From positions 4,913,477 through 4,977,476 of the forward strand of contig OY755045.1 in assembly GCA_963576565.1 (NCBI GenBank): 64,000 bases of DNA. Direction: 5' to 3'. The notes under the pieces are model-generated. The model saw only the letters and a program-made list of their open reading frames with translations. It had not been told where the DNA came from and ran no database searches. The position numbers and the translations under genes are program-made. How positions within the stretch are numbered: the stretch's first letter is position 1; each line of letters starts with the position of its first letter. Positions 53,101-61,466 of this stretch are shown piece by piece. The stretch comes from Aspidapion aeneum (Eukaryota; Arthropoda; Insecta; Coleoptera; Brentidae).

Positions 53101-56022
53101 ATTTTAATTTATTTTTAAAAAAGGGTGGGGGTATATTTCAAAAATTAGAGTTTACGTGCAAATATGGCGTGTGTGATATCAAACGAAAGGTAATTGAGTC
53201 CGAAGTTTAACAAAATACATTTTAGTTTTTGTTTTTGTTAAGGGTGGGGGTAGATTTTAAAAATTTGAGTTTAAGTCAAAACATGGCTTGTGTGGTATCA
53301 AACAAAAGGTAATTTAGTCTGGAGTTGAATAAAATATATTTCAGTTTTTAGTTATATTAGCTCACACGTACACTATAACTATAGTACCTAGTGTGAGCTT
53401 AGAGGCCCATATATTGGCAGAGTATTTAATATCATATTTTTGGTGGCTACACACTCAAATATACTACTTTATATTGCACAAAAACTTCTTATATCTCCGA
53501 CCAATCAGAAACGCAATATTTCAATATCGAAATTTCTCATATGTCGTTAACGTCGTGAAATTGGCTATAACCAATTAGTCCTATGTCGTTCACAAAAACA
53601 AGACCACTTGTTTTCATTTTTGTAGAAGTGATTTCGATTATTTTTAGTTCATTTGTGTAGAAAAATTATTTTTGTTAGCCTTAGGAAGTTTTATAACACC
53701 TTAAATGCCTGAATTAAACATGTTTATTGGAAAATTTTAATTTTAATTTTGTGATCTAGAAGTTGTATGTCGCTATGATGTGGCACATAGCGTAGTACCA
53801 ATATGTCATAAGTGTTCAGAAATTGATCCTACAGTTCATGTCATTATTTTTGGGACAACTTTTTACAACTTTTTTTTGTTGGCCTATGCTTTTTGTTATG
53901 GTAAACAACTGATAACTGTCAAAAAGTTATCTCAAAAATTATGATATATAGTTTATGTCATAAAATTGTATGTCACACAAGAACCTAAATAGTTATTTAA
54001 ACAACAAGGTTTGAAAACGACTCTTTGCACATGATCGAGATAGTTTGGTAGACCGAGCCGTAGGCGAGGTTTACAAGTCGAGGGAGTGTGCAAAGAGGTT
54101 TTCAAACGAGTTTTTTACAATATTAGCTCACACATATACTATACTATAGTAGTGTGAGCTATGGTGATCCTAATTTTTCCGAGAAAAAAAAAGTTGCTCC
54201 GATTTCAAAAATTTTTATATATCTTTGCGTTTCAGATGATTTTGAAACTTTTTTGTTGCGCCGTCTGTCTGTCTGTCTGTCTGTCTGTCTGTATGTCTGT
54301 ATGTCTGTATGTCTGTCTGTCTGTCTGTCTGTGTGTCTGTATGTCTGTCTGTAACGACCAACGCGCATAACTCAAAAACCGCTTGGCCGATTTTAATGAA
54401 ATTTGGTACCTGGGCTGGGTCTTGGGTCGAGATGGTCTCATTTAAAAATGAACAAAATCCACCGAACACAAACCAAATAAAAGGGTGGGGATAGATTTTA
54501 AAAATTAGAGTTTATGTGAAAATATGGCGTGTGTGATATCAAACGAAAGGTAATTGAGTCTGGAGTTAAACAAAATACATTTTAATTTATTTAAAAAAAA
54601 AGGGTGGGGGTATATTTCAAAAATTAGAGTTTAAATGAAAATATGGCGTGTGTGATATCAAACGAAAGGTAATTAAGTCCGGAGTTCAACAAAATACATT
54701 TTTGTTTTTGTTTTTTTTAAGGGTGGGGGTGGATTTCAAAAATTTGAGTTTAAGTCAAAACATGGCTTGTGTGGTATCAAACAAAAGGTAATTTAGTGTG
54801 GAGTTGAATAAAATATGTTTCAGTTTTTAGTTATATTAGCTCACATAACTATAGTACCTAGTGTGAGCTTAGGGGCCCATATATTGGCAGAGTATTTTTT
54901 ATACGACTGCTAATAAAGAAAGAAAAATCAAATTTTAATTTAACTTGTTTTTATTTCTGACATTTTTACAACAAAACTTTAAAAATTCAACAATTTATTG
55001 ACGTTTCTAATCAACAAAACATACGAGCAGTGACGGTTGCTACGGAACTAAGCCAACTTATATTGATGGGTGACAACAACAAAAATCACAATGACGGGAG
55101 ACCCGTATGCAGAAATGACATAGGCGTGCGCAAAAATGACATAAGCGTGTGCAAAACGTTTTGCACACAGCGTGCGCAAAATGTCATTTTTAGATCGTGT
55201 TCTCCGTGCGCAAAACCCCCTTTTACAAGACAGTCGTATAAAAACAAAATTTCAGATTCAAAAGTTACTTATCAACCCATTAATGTCAGTTATTAATTTC
55301 CGCACAATACTTCCAATCTTTTTTCTACCTAGTGAACTTTTTATACTTGCTGACATAGGACCTTTTGGAGTATCAACGATGATATGCCGGAATGCTCAGC
55401 AGTAATTTTCTATTAATTGTTTTATTACGCTTTAGTAGTACATCTATATAAATTTGTTTCTTTGTTAGGCATAATCCAAGACGCCTTAGAAATGTCAGCA
55501 CAAGATTTCGTAGACGAGTACATTTTGGGCATTGGCAAAGACACATGTAGAGCAAGGGCTTTGTATGACTACCAAGCTGGTAAGCCATTATCTTAGCCCT
55601 TTTTATTGCTTTCCTCTTTTTTGTTTTTTTTTGTTGTCTCCTCTTTATATTTTGGTAAATATATCCTTTTAAATTTGTGCACTTTTTGTTCCTCTTGTTG
55701 GAGGAACAAGTGGTACTTTTTATCTCATCATCATCAGAGATAAAATTTAAAAATCATATTTAAATAAACCTTGTCCCTTGACAAATTGTAACAAGAGCGT
55801 AGCGAGGCCTACAAACTTTAAGCCTAGTGATAAAAAATACCACTTTTATCCCTTGGTATATATTATTGAATTTTTTTAGCCGACGATACTGAAATATCAT
55901 TCGATCCCGGTGACGTAATCACAAATATCGAAAAAATCGATGAAGGATGGTGGCAAGGCTTGGCACCAGATGGCATTACGTTCGGCCTCTTTCCCGCCAA
56001 CTACGTTGAACTGATTGAATAA
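35071..56022 (+). CDS. Abp1: Abp1/drebrin-like (DBNL) actin-binding adaptor, eight exons
   Basis: Joins 35071-35153, 35318-35490, 35585-35791, 43838-43988, 44734-44916, 48875-49074, 55469-55579 and 55880-56022: 1251 nt, 416 residues plus TAA, all introns GT-AG and all phases compatible. Residues 1 to about 135 form the ADF-homology domain ([25 protein letters not shown]). About 160-250 is a charged coiled coil ([20 protein letters not shown]). About 267-332 is a Ser/Pro/Gln linker. About 359-416 is SH3 ([22 protein letters not shown]). In the family the protein binds F-actin and, through SH3, endocytic and signalling partners in the cortical cytoplasm. The length is close to vertebrate DBNL. 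Start chosen because the ADF-H domain begins immediately after it. Intron 3 hosts a BEL/Pao element. Confidence 0.95.
35318..35490 (+). CDS. Abp1: Abp1 exon 2
   Basis: Central ADF-H strands ([26 protein letters not shown]). Acceptor TTTATAG, donor GTTAGA. Confidence 0.94.
35585..35791 (+). CDS. Abp1: Abp1 exon 3
   Basis: End of ADF-H ([33 protein letters not shown]) and the adjoining helix. The donor is GTTAGT, followed by an 8-kb intron. Confidence 0.95.
35946..36653 (+). repeat. BEL/Pao 5' LTR
   Basis: Starts TGGTTCGTCCCGCC and ends GGGAGCCCCA. Contains a reverse-strand 71-codon frame that is identical in the other LTR because the LTRs are identical; not a gene. Confidence 0.95.
36658..36674 (+). 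promoter_or_regulatory. Primer binding site, tRNA-Tyr type
   Basis: TGGTCCTTCGAGCCGGA begins 4 bp after the 5' LTR and is complementary to the 3' end (with CCA) expected for metazoan tRNA-Tyr, whose acceptor 5' strand is CCTTCGA. Confidence 0.85.
36731..37060 (+). repeat. 95-bp tandem repeat in the BEL/Pao leader
   Basis: CAAGAAAAACCCTTGTTTTT starts at 36731, 36781, 36876 and 36971. The last three units are 95 bp apart with near identity. Each unit holds AAGAAAAACCCTTGTTTTTCTT and AGAAAACCCCTAGGTTTCT palindromes, i.e. potential hairpins upstream of gag. Confidence 0.9.
37854..40340 (+). CDS. BEL/Pao gag-protease-partial RT polyprotein (828 aa, truncated)
   Basis: Begins [16 protein letters not shown]. 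Residues about 130-270 match the gag-type domain of BEL elements ([24 protein letters not shown]). A zinc knuckle [14 protein letters not shown] lies at about 363, followed by two further Cys/His motifs ([18 protein letters not shown]). The aspartic protease motif [11 protein letters not shown] is near 500. From about 690 the N-terminal part of reverse transcriptase appears ([25 protein letters not shown]), then a TAG stops the frame just where the RT palm should begin. It would give capsid, nucleocapsid and protease but no active polymerase. Confidence 0.92.
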   Translation: MSSSDKILKAKALRYSAISQLNLIIESATLAKNDPAYHSGFKVKFRTLSKIKKDFEKHHNTLLTLVASDEDRLVVENKVFMDFCKRCDEISTIFYELFELPFEDGGLLSSTINPMGSPCASTDQHGLLPRIKIPLFQGEFKEFPTFLQAFNATVHNNRSLGNFEKFNLLFSNLKGPALDVISDIPILAENYLNAYHTLVDRYTNKRLQAYLHWKAIEGFSPLTKENATNLRNLLDCFSKNLSALKVMGFKTEFWDYIMAQMLLDRLDLTTRKAFEQNYCSNEIPSYDKIRAFVSSHCIALEQIQQTQDYLKNKDLSISSQKNQAKFQNRSALFANTQRASKNASQSPNGQSGLNNTPNPQKFCFLCKSGDHIIYRCPNFLAKTPQQRFEIVKQHKACVNCLASKHNLPQQCKSEKRCLHCGQFHHSLLHFFPINSTPSPASSPSTSAVQPPRSPVATEFNRTTNTIVTGMSLNDREILLCTALIQIQDVFQNWHTVRAICDSGAQSSFISKSCADSLGLPKFNIAMTLQSLDRMTTSAKSGINCNISSLRDNNFVFNFDAIILDKICSDLPHSSFSIKSFPFLANLELADPGFNKSDKIDLLLGGDVYPYILLDGRLSTGPNNPVCINTIFGWGIMGNLSLSPSTTNQIKTFFTTSMNDSFVNLDKNLQRFWQIDDIPNVKAIDPEDEFCENYFLKTTSKNEEGRYIVSLPFKVTAPDFGDTRSIAVRRFFSLEKKLLQNPDFYAAYSSVLQDYLDNNHMQPVSAPLPTEISNHFYIAHHAVFKKDSTSTPLRVVFDASMHAPGKISLNNAVYTGPPLQRDLQKILLL
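40337..40372 (+). other. Deletion junction through the RT core
   Basis: Between the two frames only about 28 bp remain: a seven-G run and text reading GDDFL in one frame, plausibly the remnant of the Y-x-D-D catalytic box, then a frame change. Several hundred bases of RT are absent compared with family order. Confidence 0.75.
40369..42870 (+). CDS. BEL/Pao RNase H-integrase polyprotein fragment (833 aa)
   Basis: Starts [20 protein letters not shown], a segment that in the family follows the RT active-site box; the real frame was continuous with the upstream one. Residues about 160-245 carry RNase H-like acidic residues ([30 protein letters not shown]). About 475-515 is the HHCC zinc finger ([16 protein letters not shown]). 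The integrase DDE triad is GIDFCGPF (about 546), SDCGTNF (about 614) and GGIWES (about 655). The C-terminal BEL domain ([18 protein letters not shown]) ends before TAA. Integrase looks intact; polymerase is missing. Confidence 0.92.
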   Translation: MKNQLIELLSRGGFELRKWASNCPELLSDLPESHISMKALSLDLDAENSTLKILGLNWNPHTDEFFYTFDCSLQTCTKRTILSNLARIYDPLSFLAPIVLILKLIVQYCWAEDLNWDDPVSPEIVFKWEKFKNELKFLHSVKIPRQIILPNASQIQLVGFCDSSERAYCAVAYIRIFYSDGNIKVFFVCSKSRVAPLRRKLTLPRLELLGAVLLAKLMDFLLETFSEKIKFDKILAFTDSTVTLSWIQGSPHKFKTFVSNRTAYIQGRISPEFWHYVPTEQNPADCGTREMYPSDLQRFYFWLEGPSFLNQPTNTWDFMTVTYDGNAVLEEQRKNIFNVFTCEQTVEYYVNNLFEKYSSLFKIKRIVAYFLRGLQKFKNPSYNFATDYLTNQDYYKSLLFISKCVQSFSFQKEIELLKDKKQLPKAFQKLCPFLHNESYDLLRVGGRLCHSNLSYDKKFPILLPSSAKFTELLILDLHRSNLHCGIQTTTFLLMQNFWVLSAKRVVRKVLSSCHTCWKTKPNSLQPPMGHLPKFRVSEAKVFENVGIDFCGPFTITLGRTRGAKTMKAYVCLFICCAVKAVHLELVSDMTSEAFLAALRRFIARRGLCSKISSDCGTNFVASEKYLRQIFSDCVKGEGIVWSFNPPAAPHMGGIWESNIKSLKTHLHRVVGNQILTYEELNTVLTQVEAIMNSRPLCALSTDPTDLAVLTPNNFLNLRPPGTIPDPNYCDIALNRLSRWQLLQRMHRDFWIRWHREYLHTLQQRAKWHQPLASIDIGTMVLIKDENSTPLDWPLGRIEDLIKGSDNVPRVAIVKTTKGTYKRPLVKLCALPTN
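42896..42912 (+). promoter_or_regulatory. Polypurine tract of the BEL/Pao element
   Basis: CAGGGGGGTGGGAAA immediately precedes the 3' LTR, the expected position for plus-strand priming. Confidence 0.85.
42913..43620 (+). repeat. BEL/Pao 3' LTR
   Basis: Same length as the 5' LTR; TTCC replaces TGCC at position 15. No other difference was seen by eye. Confidence 0.95.
43838..43988 (+). CDS. Abp1: Abp1 exon 4
   Basis: [20 protein letters not shown], then the Glu/Lys/Arg-rich coiled coil. Acceptor TTTTTTCAG, donor GTAAAA. Confidence 0.93.
44091..44425 (+). repeat. ACCTTCCTAG dispersed repeat, copy 2 (intron 4)
   Basis: Colinear with 16632-17033 but lacking the last part; it ends in CACACAGACAGACATCAT. 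Confidence 0.75.
44427..44472. repeat. Rearranged LINE-derived snippet (inversion junction)
   Basis: 44429-44446 is the reverse complement of 21859-21876 (18 bp). The adjoining 44447-44472 matches 21878-21903 directly over 26 bp. The two LINE segments, nearly contiguous at 21.86 kb, are here joined in opposite orientations. Confidence 0.7.
44734..44916 (+). CDS. Abp1: Abp1 exon 5
   Basis: Continues the charged helix and ends in [17 protein letters not shown]. Donor GTAAGT. Confidence 0.92.
44958..45540 (+). other. Intronic stretch, possible solo LTR
   Basis: Begins TGTTAGGAATGT and has TCTATAAAATG at 45229 and an AATAAAG at 45475, the layout of a solo LTR. I found no confirming end or target duplication. 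Confidence 0.25.
45979..46263 (+). pseudogene. LINE (CR1/Jockey-like) polyprotein C-terminus
   Basis: A 94-codon open frame ends at TAG 46261-46263 and contains [26 protein letters not shown] and [17 protein letters not shown]. This is the tail found at the end of CR1/Jockey-type reverse transcriptase proteins (Y-N-T-R motif, then a short W-N-x-L-P segment). It is a 5'-truncated copy; upstream sequence no longer reads as RT. Confidence 0.75.
46264..46606 (+). repeat. LINE 3' UTR ending in (TATTC)n
   Basis: Follows the frame above. It contains AATAAATTTATTTCC and ends at 46583-46605 in a short TATTC repeat, a typical 3' tail of insect CR1-group elements. Confidence 0.65.
46658..47714 (-). mobile_element. 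5'-truncated LINE with 14-bp target duplication
   Basis: TTAGATAATTTTAT lies on both sides (46644-46657 and 47715-47728). The element reads right to left, starts inside the RT domain, and ends in a short (TA)n tail. The same family as the decayed copy at 61620-62825. Confidence 0.85.
46675..47713 (-). CDS. Non-LTR reverse transcriptase, C-terminal part (open, truncated)
   Basis: About 345 codons open to the element's 5' edge. It enters at the RT region preceding [18 protein letters not shown], has the catalytic FADDQS (Phe in place of the common Tyr), [14 protein letters not shown], and EYKYLGLKI. The C-terminal third has [29 protein letters not shown] and [12 protein letters not shown], usual in insect LINEs after the RT. 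No endonuclease and no start codon, so it cannot be functional, but the absence of stops points to recent insertion. It sits in Abp1 intron 5 on the opposite strand. Confidence 0.88.
47773..48165 (+). mobile_element. hAT-like 5' end fragment
   Basis: Starts CAGTGGCGGCTGCTACAGGG, a common hAT terminus, followed by GC-rich non-coding sequence. No right end was identified. Confidence 0.45.
48312..48752 (+). repeat. ACCTTCCTAG dispersed repeat, copy 3 (intron 5)
   Basis: The fullest copy: CTACCTTTCTAGCTGGCC to GCGCGGGCTAGGAAGGTAAA, with inverted ACCTTCCTAGC-like ends and TGAAAATCGGTTCAGCGGTT in the middle. Confidence 0.8.
48875..49074 (+). CDS. Abp1: Abp1 exon 6
   Basis: Low-complexity linker rich in Ser, Pro and Gln ([35 protein letters not shown]). 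Donor GTTAGT. This is the fastest-evolving part of the family. Confidence 0.88.
49090..49260 (+). repeat. Possible SINE fragment with pol III B box
   Basis: GGTTCGATTCC (49134-49144) is a perfect B box in a CCGGG/CCTG tRNA-like arm, and the sequence ends in an A-rich run (49247-49258). No A box or foldable tRNA upstream, so it is a truncated tRNA-derived SINE at best. Confidence 0.4.
49575..50301 (-). mobile_element. HpE element 9
   Basis: Complete, three units. First of a three-copy tandem cluster in Abp1 intron 6. Confidence 0.88.
50360..51126 (-). mobile_element. HpE element 10
   Basis: Complete, three units. The half containing the ACAG tract appears identical to element 11, including interruptions. 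Confidence 0.88.
51189..51839 (-). mobile_element. HpE element 11 (two units)
   Basis: Matches element 10 until about 51613, then lacks one 115-bp unit and becomes divergent. Confidence 0.88.
51889..52158. mobile_element. hAT-like MITE with 8-bp target duplication
   Basis: AGACCACA at 51881-51888 and 52159-52166. The right end CCTGGATCCGCCACTG is intact; the left end CAAGGGCGGATCCCGAGG is mutated. Non-coding, with G-runs near both ends. Same terminal family as 32532-32743. Confidence 0.85.
52167..52704. other. Intron 6 spacer
   Basis: No gene or family match recognised. AATTTTCAGAAA is repeated at 52321-52345. Confidence 0.4.
52705..53424 (-). mobile_element. HpE element 12
   Basis: Complete, three units, very short ACAG tract (about six units). 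Confidence 0.88.
53425..53831. other. Intron 6 spacer
   Basis: A/T-rich, no recognised feature. Confidence 0.4.
53832..53953. mobile_element. MITE ATATCATAATTTTTGAG, copy 2
   Basis: Inverted relative to 24081-24192 and sharing TTGGCCTATGCTTTTTGTTA and TCTCAAAAATTATGATATA; TA-like borders. Confidence 0.7.
53991..55244. repeat. Hairpin-rich dispersed repeat, copy 2, split by HpE
   Basis: The reverse complement of 14667-15150, in two parts: 53991-54122 and 54895-55244, separated by HpE element 13. Both parts align through the 20-bp palindrome and the GTAGACC hairpin. Confidence 0.8.
54123..54894 (-). mobile_element. HpE element 13 (empty site known)
   Basis: Inserted between ACAATA and TTTTTTATACG of the hairpin-rich repeat, with no target duplication resolvable. 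The 5' hairpin has lost part of its arm (AGCTCACATAACTATAG). Confidence 0.9.
55469..55579 (+). CDS. Abp1: Abp1 exon 7
   Basis: Encodes an acidic stretch and the start of SH3 ([11 protein letters not shown]). Acceptor TTGTTAG, donor GTAAGC within the SH3 RT loop. Confidence 0.93.
55880..56022 (+). CDS. Abp1: Abp1 exon 8 (terminal)
   Basis: Rest of SH3 ([35 protein letters not shown]) and stop TAA at 56020-56022. Confidence 0.95.
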
Positions 56023-56253
56023 TGATAAATCGGGTAAGCTCTTTTTTCATGATTTTCGAGATGACCCAGTAAGAATCAAACCTCTAGATATTTTTATACC
56101 AGGTGTTCCTGAATTATTAATTATAATGTACAAAAGTTCATATAAACATAGGTCGAAACAGTGTTGCCAGACTTTTCTGACGACTTTTCTATTTTCTATC
56201 CTTCAAAACAGTAACCAAAGCAAAAAAATCTTTATACAATGAACAAATTTTTT

Positions 56254-56259
56254 AATAAA
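56254..56259 (+). terminator. Abp1: Candidate polyadenylation signal of Abp1
   Basis: AATAAA 232 bp after the stop codon; the first canonical hexamer in the 3' flank. Confidence 0.4.
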
Positions 56260-56626
56260 AAAGAAAGGAAAAAACCAAACAAATAACACAAGATTTATAG
56301 CTTAAATCAAAAATTATAAATACCAAAATACATAAGTTACGTTTGGTAAAATTATTGGAATATTTGCAAATTATATAACTTTGCCTCAAAATATTTAACT
56401 TTGCCTAAAAATAGTCAAAATCTTTCAAACTCGGATATAAACCTTCAATAGTTAAAATTTTTGTTCAAAACCCTTCATATTGAAGGAAAACCTTAAAATT
56501 TGGCAACACTGGGTCGAAAAGAAGGGCTTCATTATCGATCTACAGGTGCTGGAAAATCCTGTTATGTTTAAAAAATTTTTCATTTCTTGTATTTTTTTTT
56601 GTATTTGGTACCGTTATGAATAAAAA

Positions 56627-57692
<1,066 letters not shown>

Positions 57693-58192
57693 AATAAAAA
57701 AGCAATTTTTGTTCATTGCAAAAATTTTTAAATAGCTTTTTGTTCGTTAATGGTCATAGATACGAAAAAAACTGCAACAGACGAAAAACTTTCTGCGTTA
57801 AACAAATATTAAATTTTTTATTTGCTGCTAGATGCATTAATGCTGCGAAAAAAAGTTCATATAGAAAAGAAGGGCTTCCCGAACTGAACCCTGAAAAAAT
57901 ATCTTCCTGTAGATTTTATTTTTTAACATGCCCAATAACAAGTTTGAGCTAAATATATAAAAAAAAAATGTGTATGCTTAAGATGGCAGAAGTGTAAACT
58001 TCAACAAGGCGAAATTAATAATACTGGCCTTCATCTGCATCATCATATCGCTCGCTGAATGTTCCTCTCACAGTTAGTCGACTCGAGGCGACTTCATCCG
58101 ATTGAGCGTTACATAACCGAGCCTGACGGCTCAGTTCAATTCACTACCCACAAAAACTGCTAAATGCGCCTAAAAAAATTTACACTTAAAAA
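57693..58192 (+). repeat. Duplicated flank, unit 1
   Basis: A 500-bp non-HpE segment repeated as 59017-59434 (418 bp). Shared text includes GCAAAAATTTTTAAATAGC, CTTCATCTGCATCATCATAT, CTGACGGCTCAGTTCAATTC. Confidence 0.85.
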
Positions 58193-59016
<824 letters not shown>

Positions 59017-59434
59017 AATAAAAAAGCAATTTTTGTTGATTGCAAAAATTTTTAAATAGCTTTTTGTTCGTTAATGGTCACAGATACGAAAAAACTGCAA
59101 CAGACGAAAAACTTTCTGCATTAAACAAATATTTAATTTTTTATTTGCTGCTAGAGACAGAGAAACAAGGTCATATAGAAAAGAAGGGCTTCCCGAATGG
59201 AACCCTGAAAAAATATCTTCCTGTAGATTTTATTTTTTAACATGCCCAATAACAAGTTTGAGCTAAATATATAAAAGAAATTGTTCAACAAGGCGAAATT
59301 AATAATACTGGCCTTCATCTGCATCATCATATCGCTCGCTGAATGTTAGTTAGTCGACTCGAGACTGACGGCTCAGTTCAATTCACTACCCACAAAAACT
59401 GCTAAATGCGCCTAAAAAAATTTACACTTAAAAA
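59017..59434 (+). repeat. Duplicated flank, unit 2
   Basis: Second copy of the 57693-58192 segment with several internal deletions. Confidence 0.85.
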
Positions 59435-60375
59435 TACTCTGCCAATATATGGGCCCCTAAGCTCACACTAGCTACTATAGTTATAGTGTACGTGTGAGCT
59501 AATATAACTAAAAACTGAAATATATTTTATTCAACTCCAGACTAAATTACCTTTTGTTTGATACCACACAAGCCATGTTTTGACTTAAACTCAAGTTTTT
59601 GAAATCTACCCCCACCCTTACAAAAAAAACAAAAACTAAAATGTATTTTATTAAAGTCCGGACTCAATTACCTTTCGTTTGATATCACACACGCCATATT
59701 TTCACTTAAACTCTAATTTTTAAAATATACCCCCACCCTTTTTTTTAAATAAATTAAAATGTATTTTGTTTAACTGCAGACTCAATTACCTTTCGTTTGA
59801 TATCACACACGCCGTATTTTCACATAAACTCTAATTTTTGAAATCTTCCCCCACCCTTTTATTTGGCTTGTGTTTGGTGGATTTTGTTCATTTTTAAATG
59901 GGACCATCTCGACCCAAGACCCAGCCTACGTAGAGTCGGGGACTATTTAAATTGCCGTTGTATTTTTTTTCTGTCAAAATTAATCATTTAAAGAAATAAA
60001 AAAAAAATCAGTTTTTAAATATGTATGTATACAGGCAGAGGTAAGCTTTATAATTTTTTTGTTTTGGTTTAAACTTCTTTTCCAAATTTCAAATAGGAAT
60101 ATTTTTTATTTTCGAGGCGGCAATTTAAAAAGTCCCCGACTCTACCAAATTTCATTAAAATCGGCCAAGCGGTTTTTGAGTTATGCGCGTTGGTCGTTAC
60201 AGACATACAGACAGACAGACATACAGACAGACAGACGGCGCGACAAAAAAGTTTCAAAATTATCTGAAACGCAAAAATATATAAAAAATTTTGAAATCGG
60301 AGCAACTTTTTTTTCTCGAAAAAATTAGGATCACCATAGCTCACACTACTATAGTATAGTATATGTGTGAGCTAA
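59435..60375 (+). mobile_element. HpE element 16 (split by a MITE)
   Basis: Both hairpins intact; three units. A 210-bp MITE interrupts the unique block at a TA in CCTAGGTACC-like sequence. Confidence 0.9.
59933..60142. mobile_element. MITE GAGTCGGGGAC (TA target) inside HpE 16
   Basis: Ends GAGTCGGGGACTATTTAAAT and ATTTAAAAAGTCCCCGACTC are inverted with one mismatch over about 25 bp; TA at 59931-59932 and 60143-60144. Other HpE copies give the empty site. Confidence 0.9.
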
Positions 60376-60742
60376 AAATTCAACTGTGACGAAGCGTTCA
60401 CGGACCTACACATGTTTATATGAACTTAATTTTGTTTTTATTGGGATCATTATTTCGGATGATGACCTGACTACGAAAAAGACACTCAAGTCGTCAGTCT
60501 ATTCTCTATTTTACTTTACACATGAAGGCTTTAATTTTTTTTTTTTTTGGGTTGTATATTTATCAACATTGCTTTAGGAGGGTGATATTATATGCTTGCG
60601 TTGTTAGCGTTGAGTTTTAAAGCGCATTATTATTATTTATTAAATTGACATTTTGCTAAGCGAGGAAGGAAGAAACTTCAGAAAGAGAAAGAAAAATATG
60701 TCAATTTAATTTTATTTAGGCTTTGTGTTCACTTTCATGTAC
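60376..60742. other. Spacer
   Basis: No recognised feature. Poly-T run at 60535-60549. Confidence 0.4.
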
Positions 60743-61135
60743 ACGGTAAAAAAAATTGTCTTAGATCAAAGTAAAATAATTTGTGCTTTCCTATTCATCA
60801 AGAGAATATTTTCTTGAAATAGCACAAAAAATGTCTTGCCTCTTTATTTTAATGTGAAACAAAAATTGTTTTATTATAAATTGAAACTGAATGAATCCAA
60901 GGCACCGTTTTCTCTGGAAGCAAAATATTACTTATATGAAGACAATTTGCTTTGTTACAAAATGGCGTATACCGAAACAAAACAATTAAAAAAGAAAAAT
61001 AAAGTCTCATTTCAAGATTAAACGCTGCGTTGAACTAAAAAGAAATATTTTAATTCAAAACAAATTATTTTAAGGTATAACAATTTATTCAAGAAAAGAA
61101 CGTGTGTTTTTATTGTTGACAAAATTTTTTACCGT
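60743..61135. mobile_element. Possible TIR element ACGGTAAAAAAAATTGTC
   Basis: Inverted ends ACGGTAAAAAAAATTGTC (60743) and GACAAAATTTTTTACCGT (ending 61135). A 61-codon open frame inside (60836-61021) has no recognised domain. Confidence 0.5.
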
Positions 61136-61466
61136 CCAGGTATTTGATCACGACCAAAACAGATGCAGTTTTAATAACGTACTGCTTCTCACCCATTTAA
61201 GAATTCATACACTGAACAAATTGTACCGCCTTAGCAAACATGCAAGTGGATACTAAGCCTTAGGTCTTATGTTATACTGCCTTTGCTTTATTTTTCTAAT
61301 TATTGTTGGCCTACAAACTTGGCACGGGACTGATTTTGAAATGTTCTTGCAAGTTTTTTGTGACTTTTTAGTTAATATAACTTATATAATATGTATTATT
61401 AAACTCCCTTCTTTTCTAGAATTAAGTTTTAAAACTTGCGGGACAATTTAAAAATAGTCTACAATA
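61136..61466. other. Spacer
   Basis: No gene or repeat family recognised. Confidence 0.4.
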
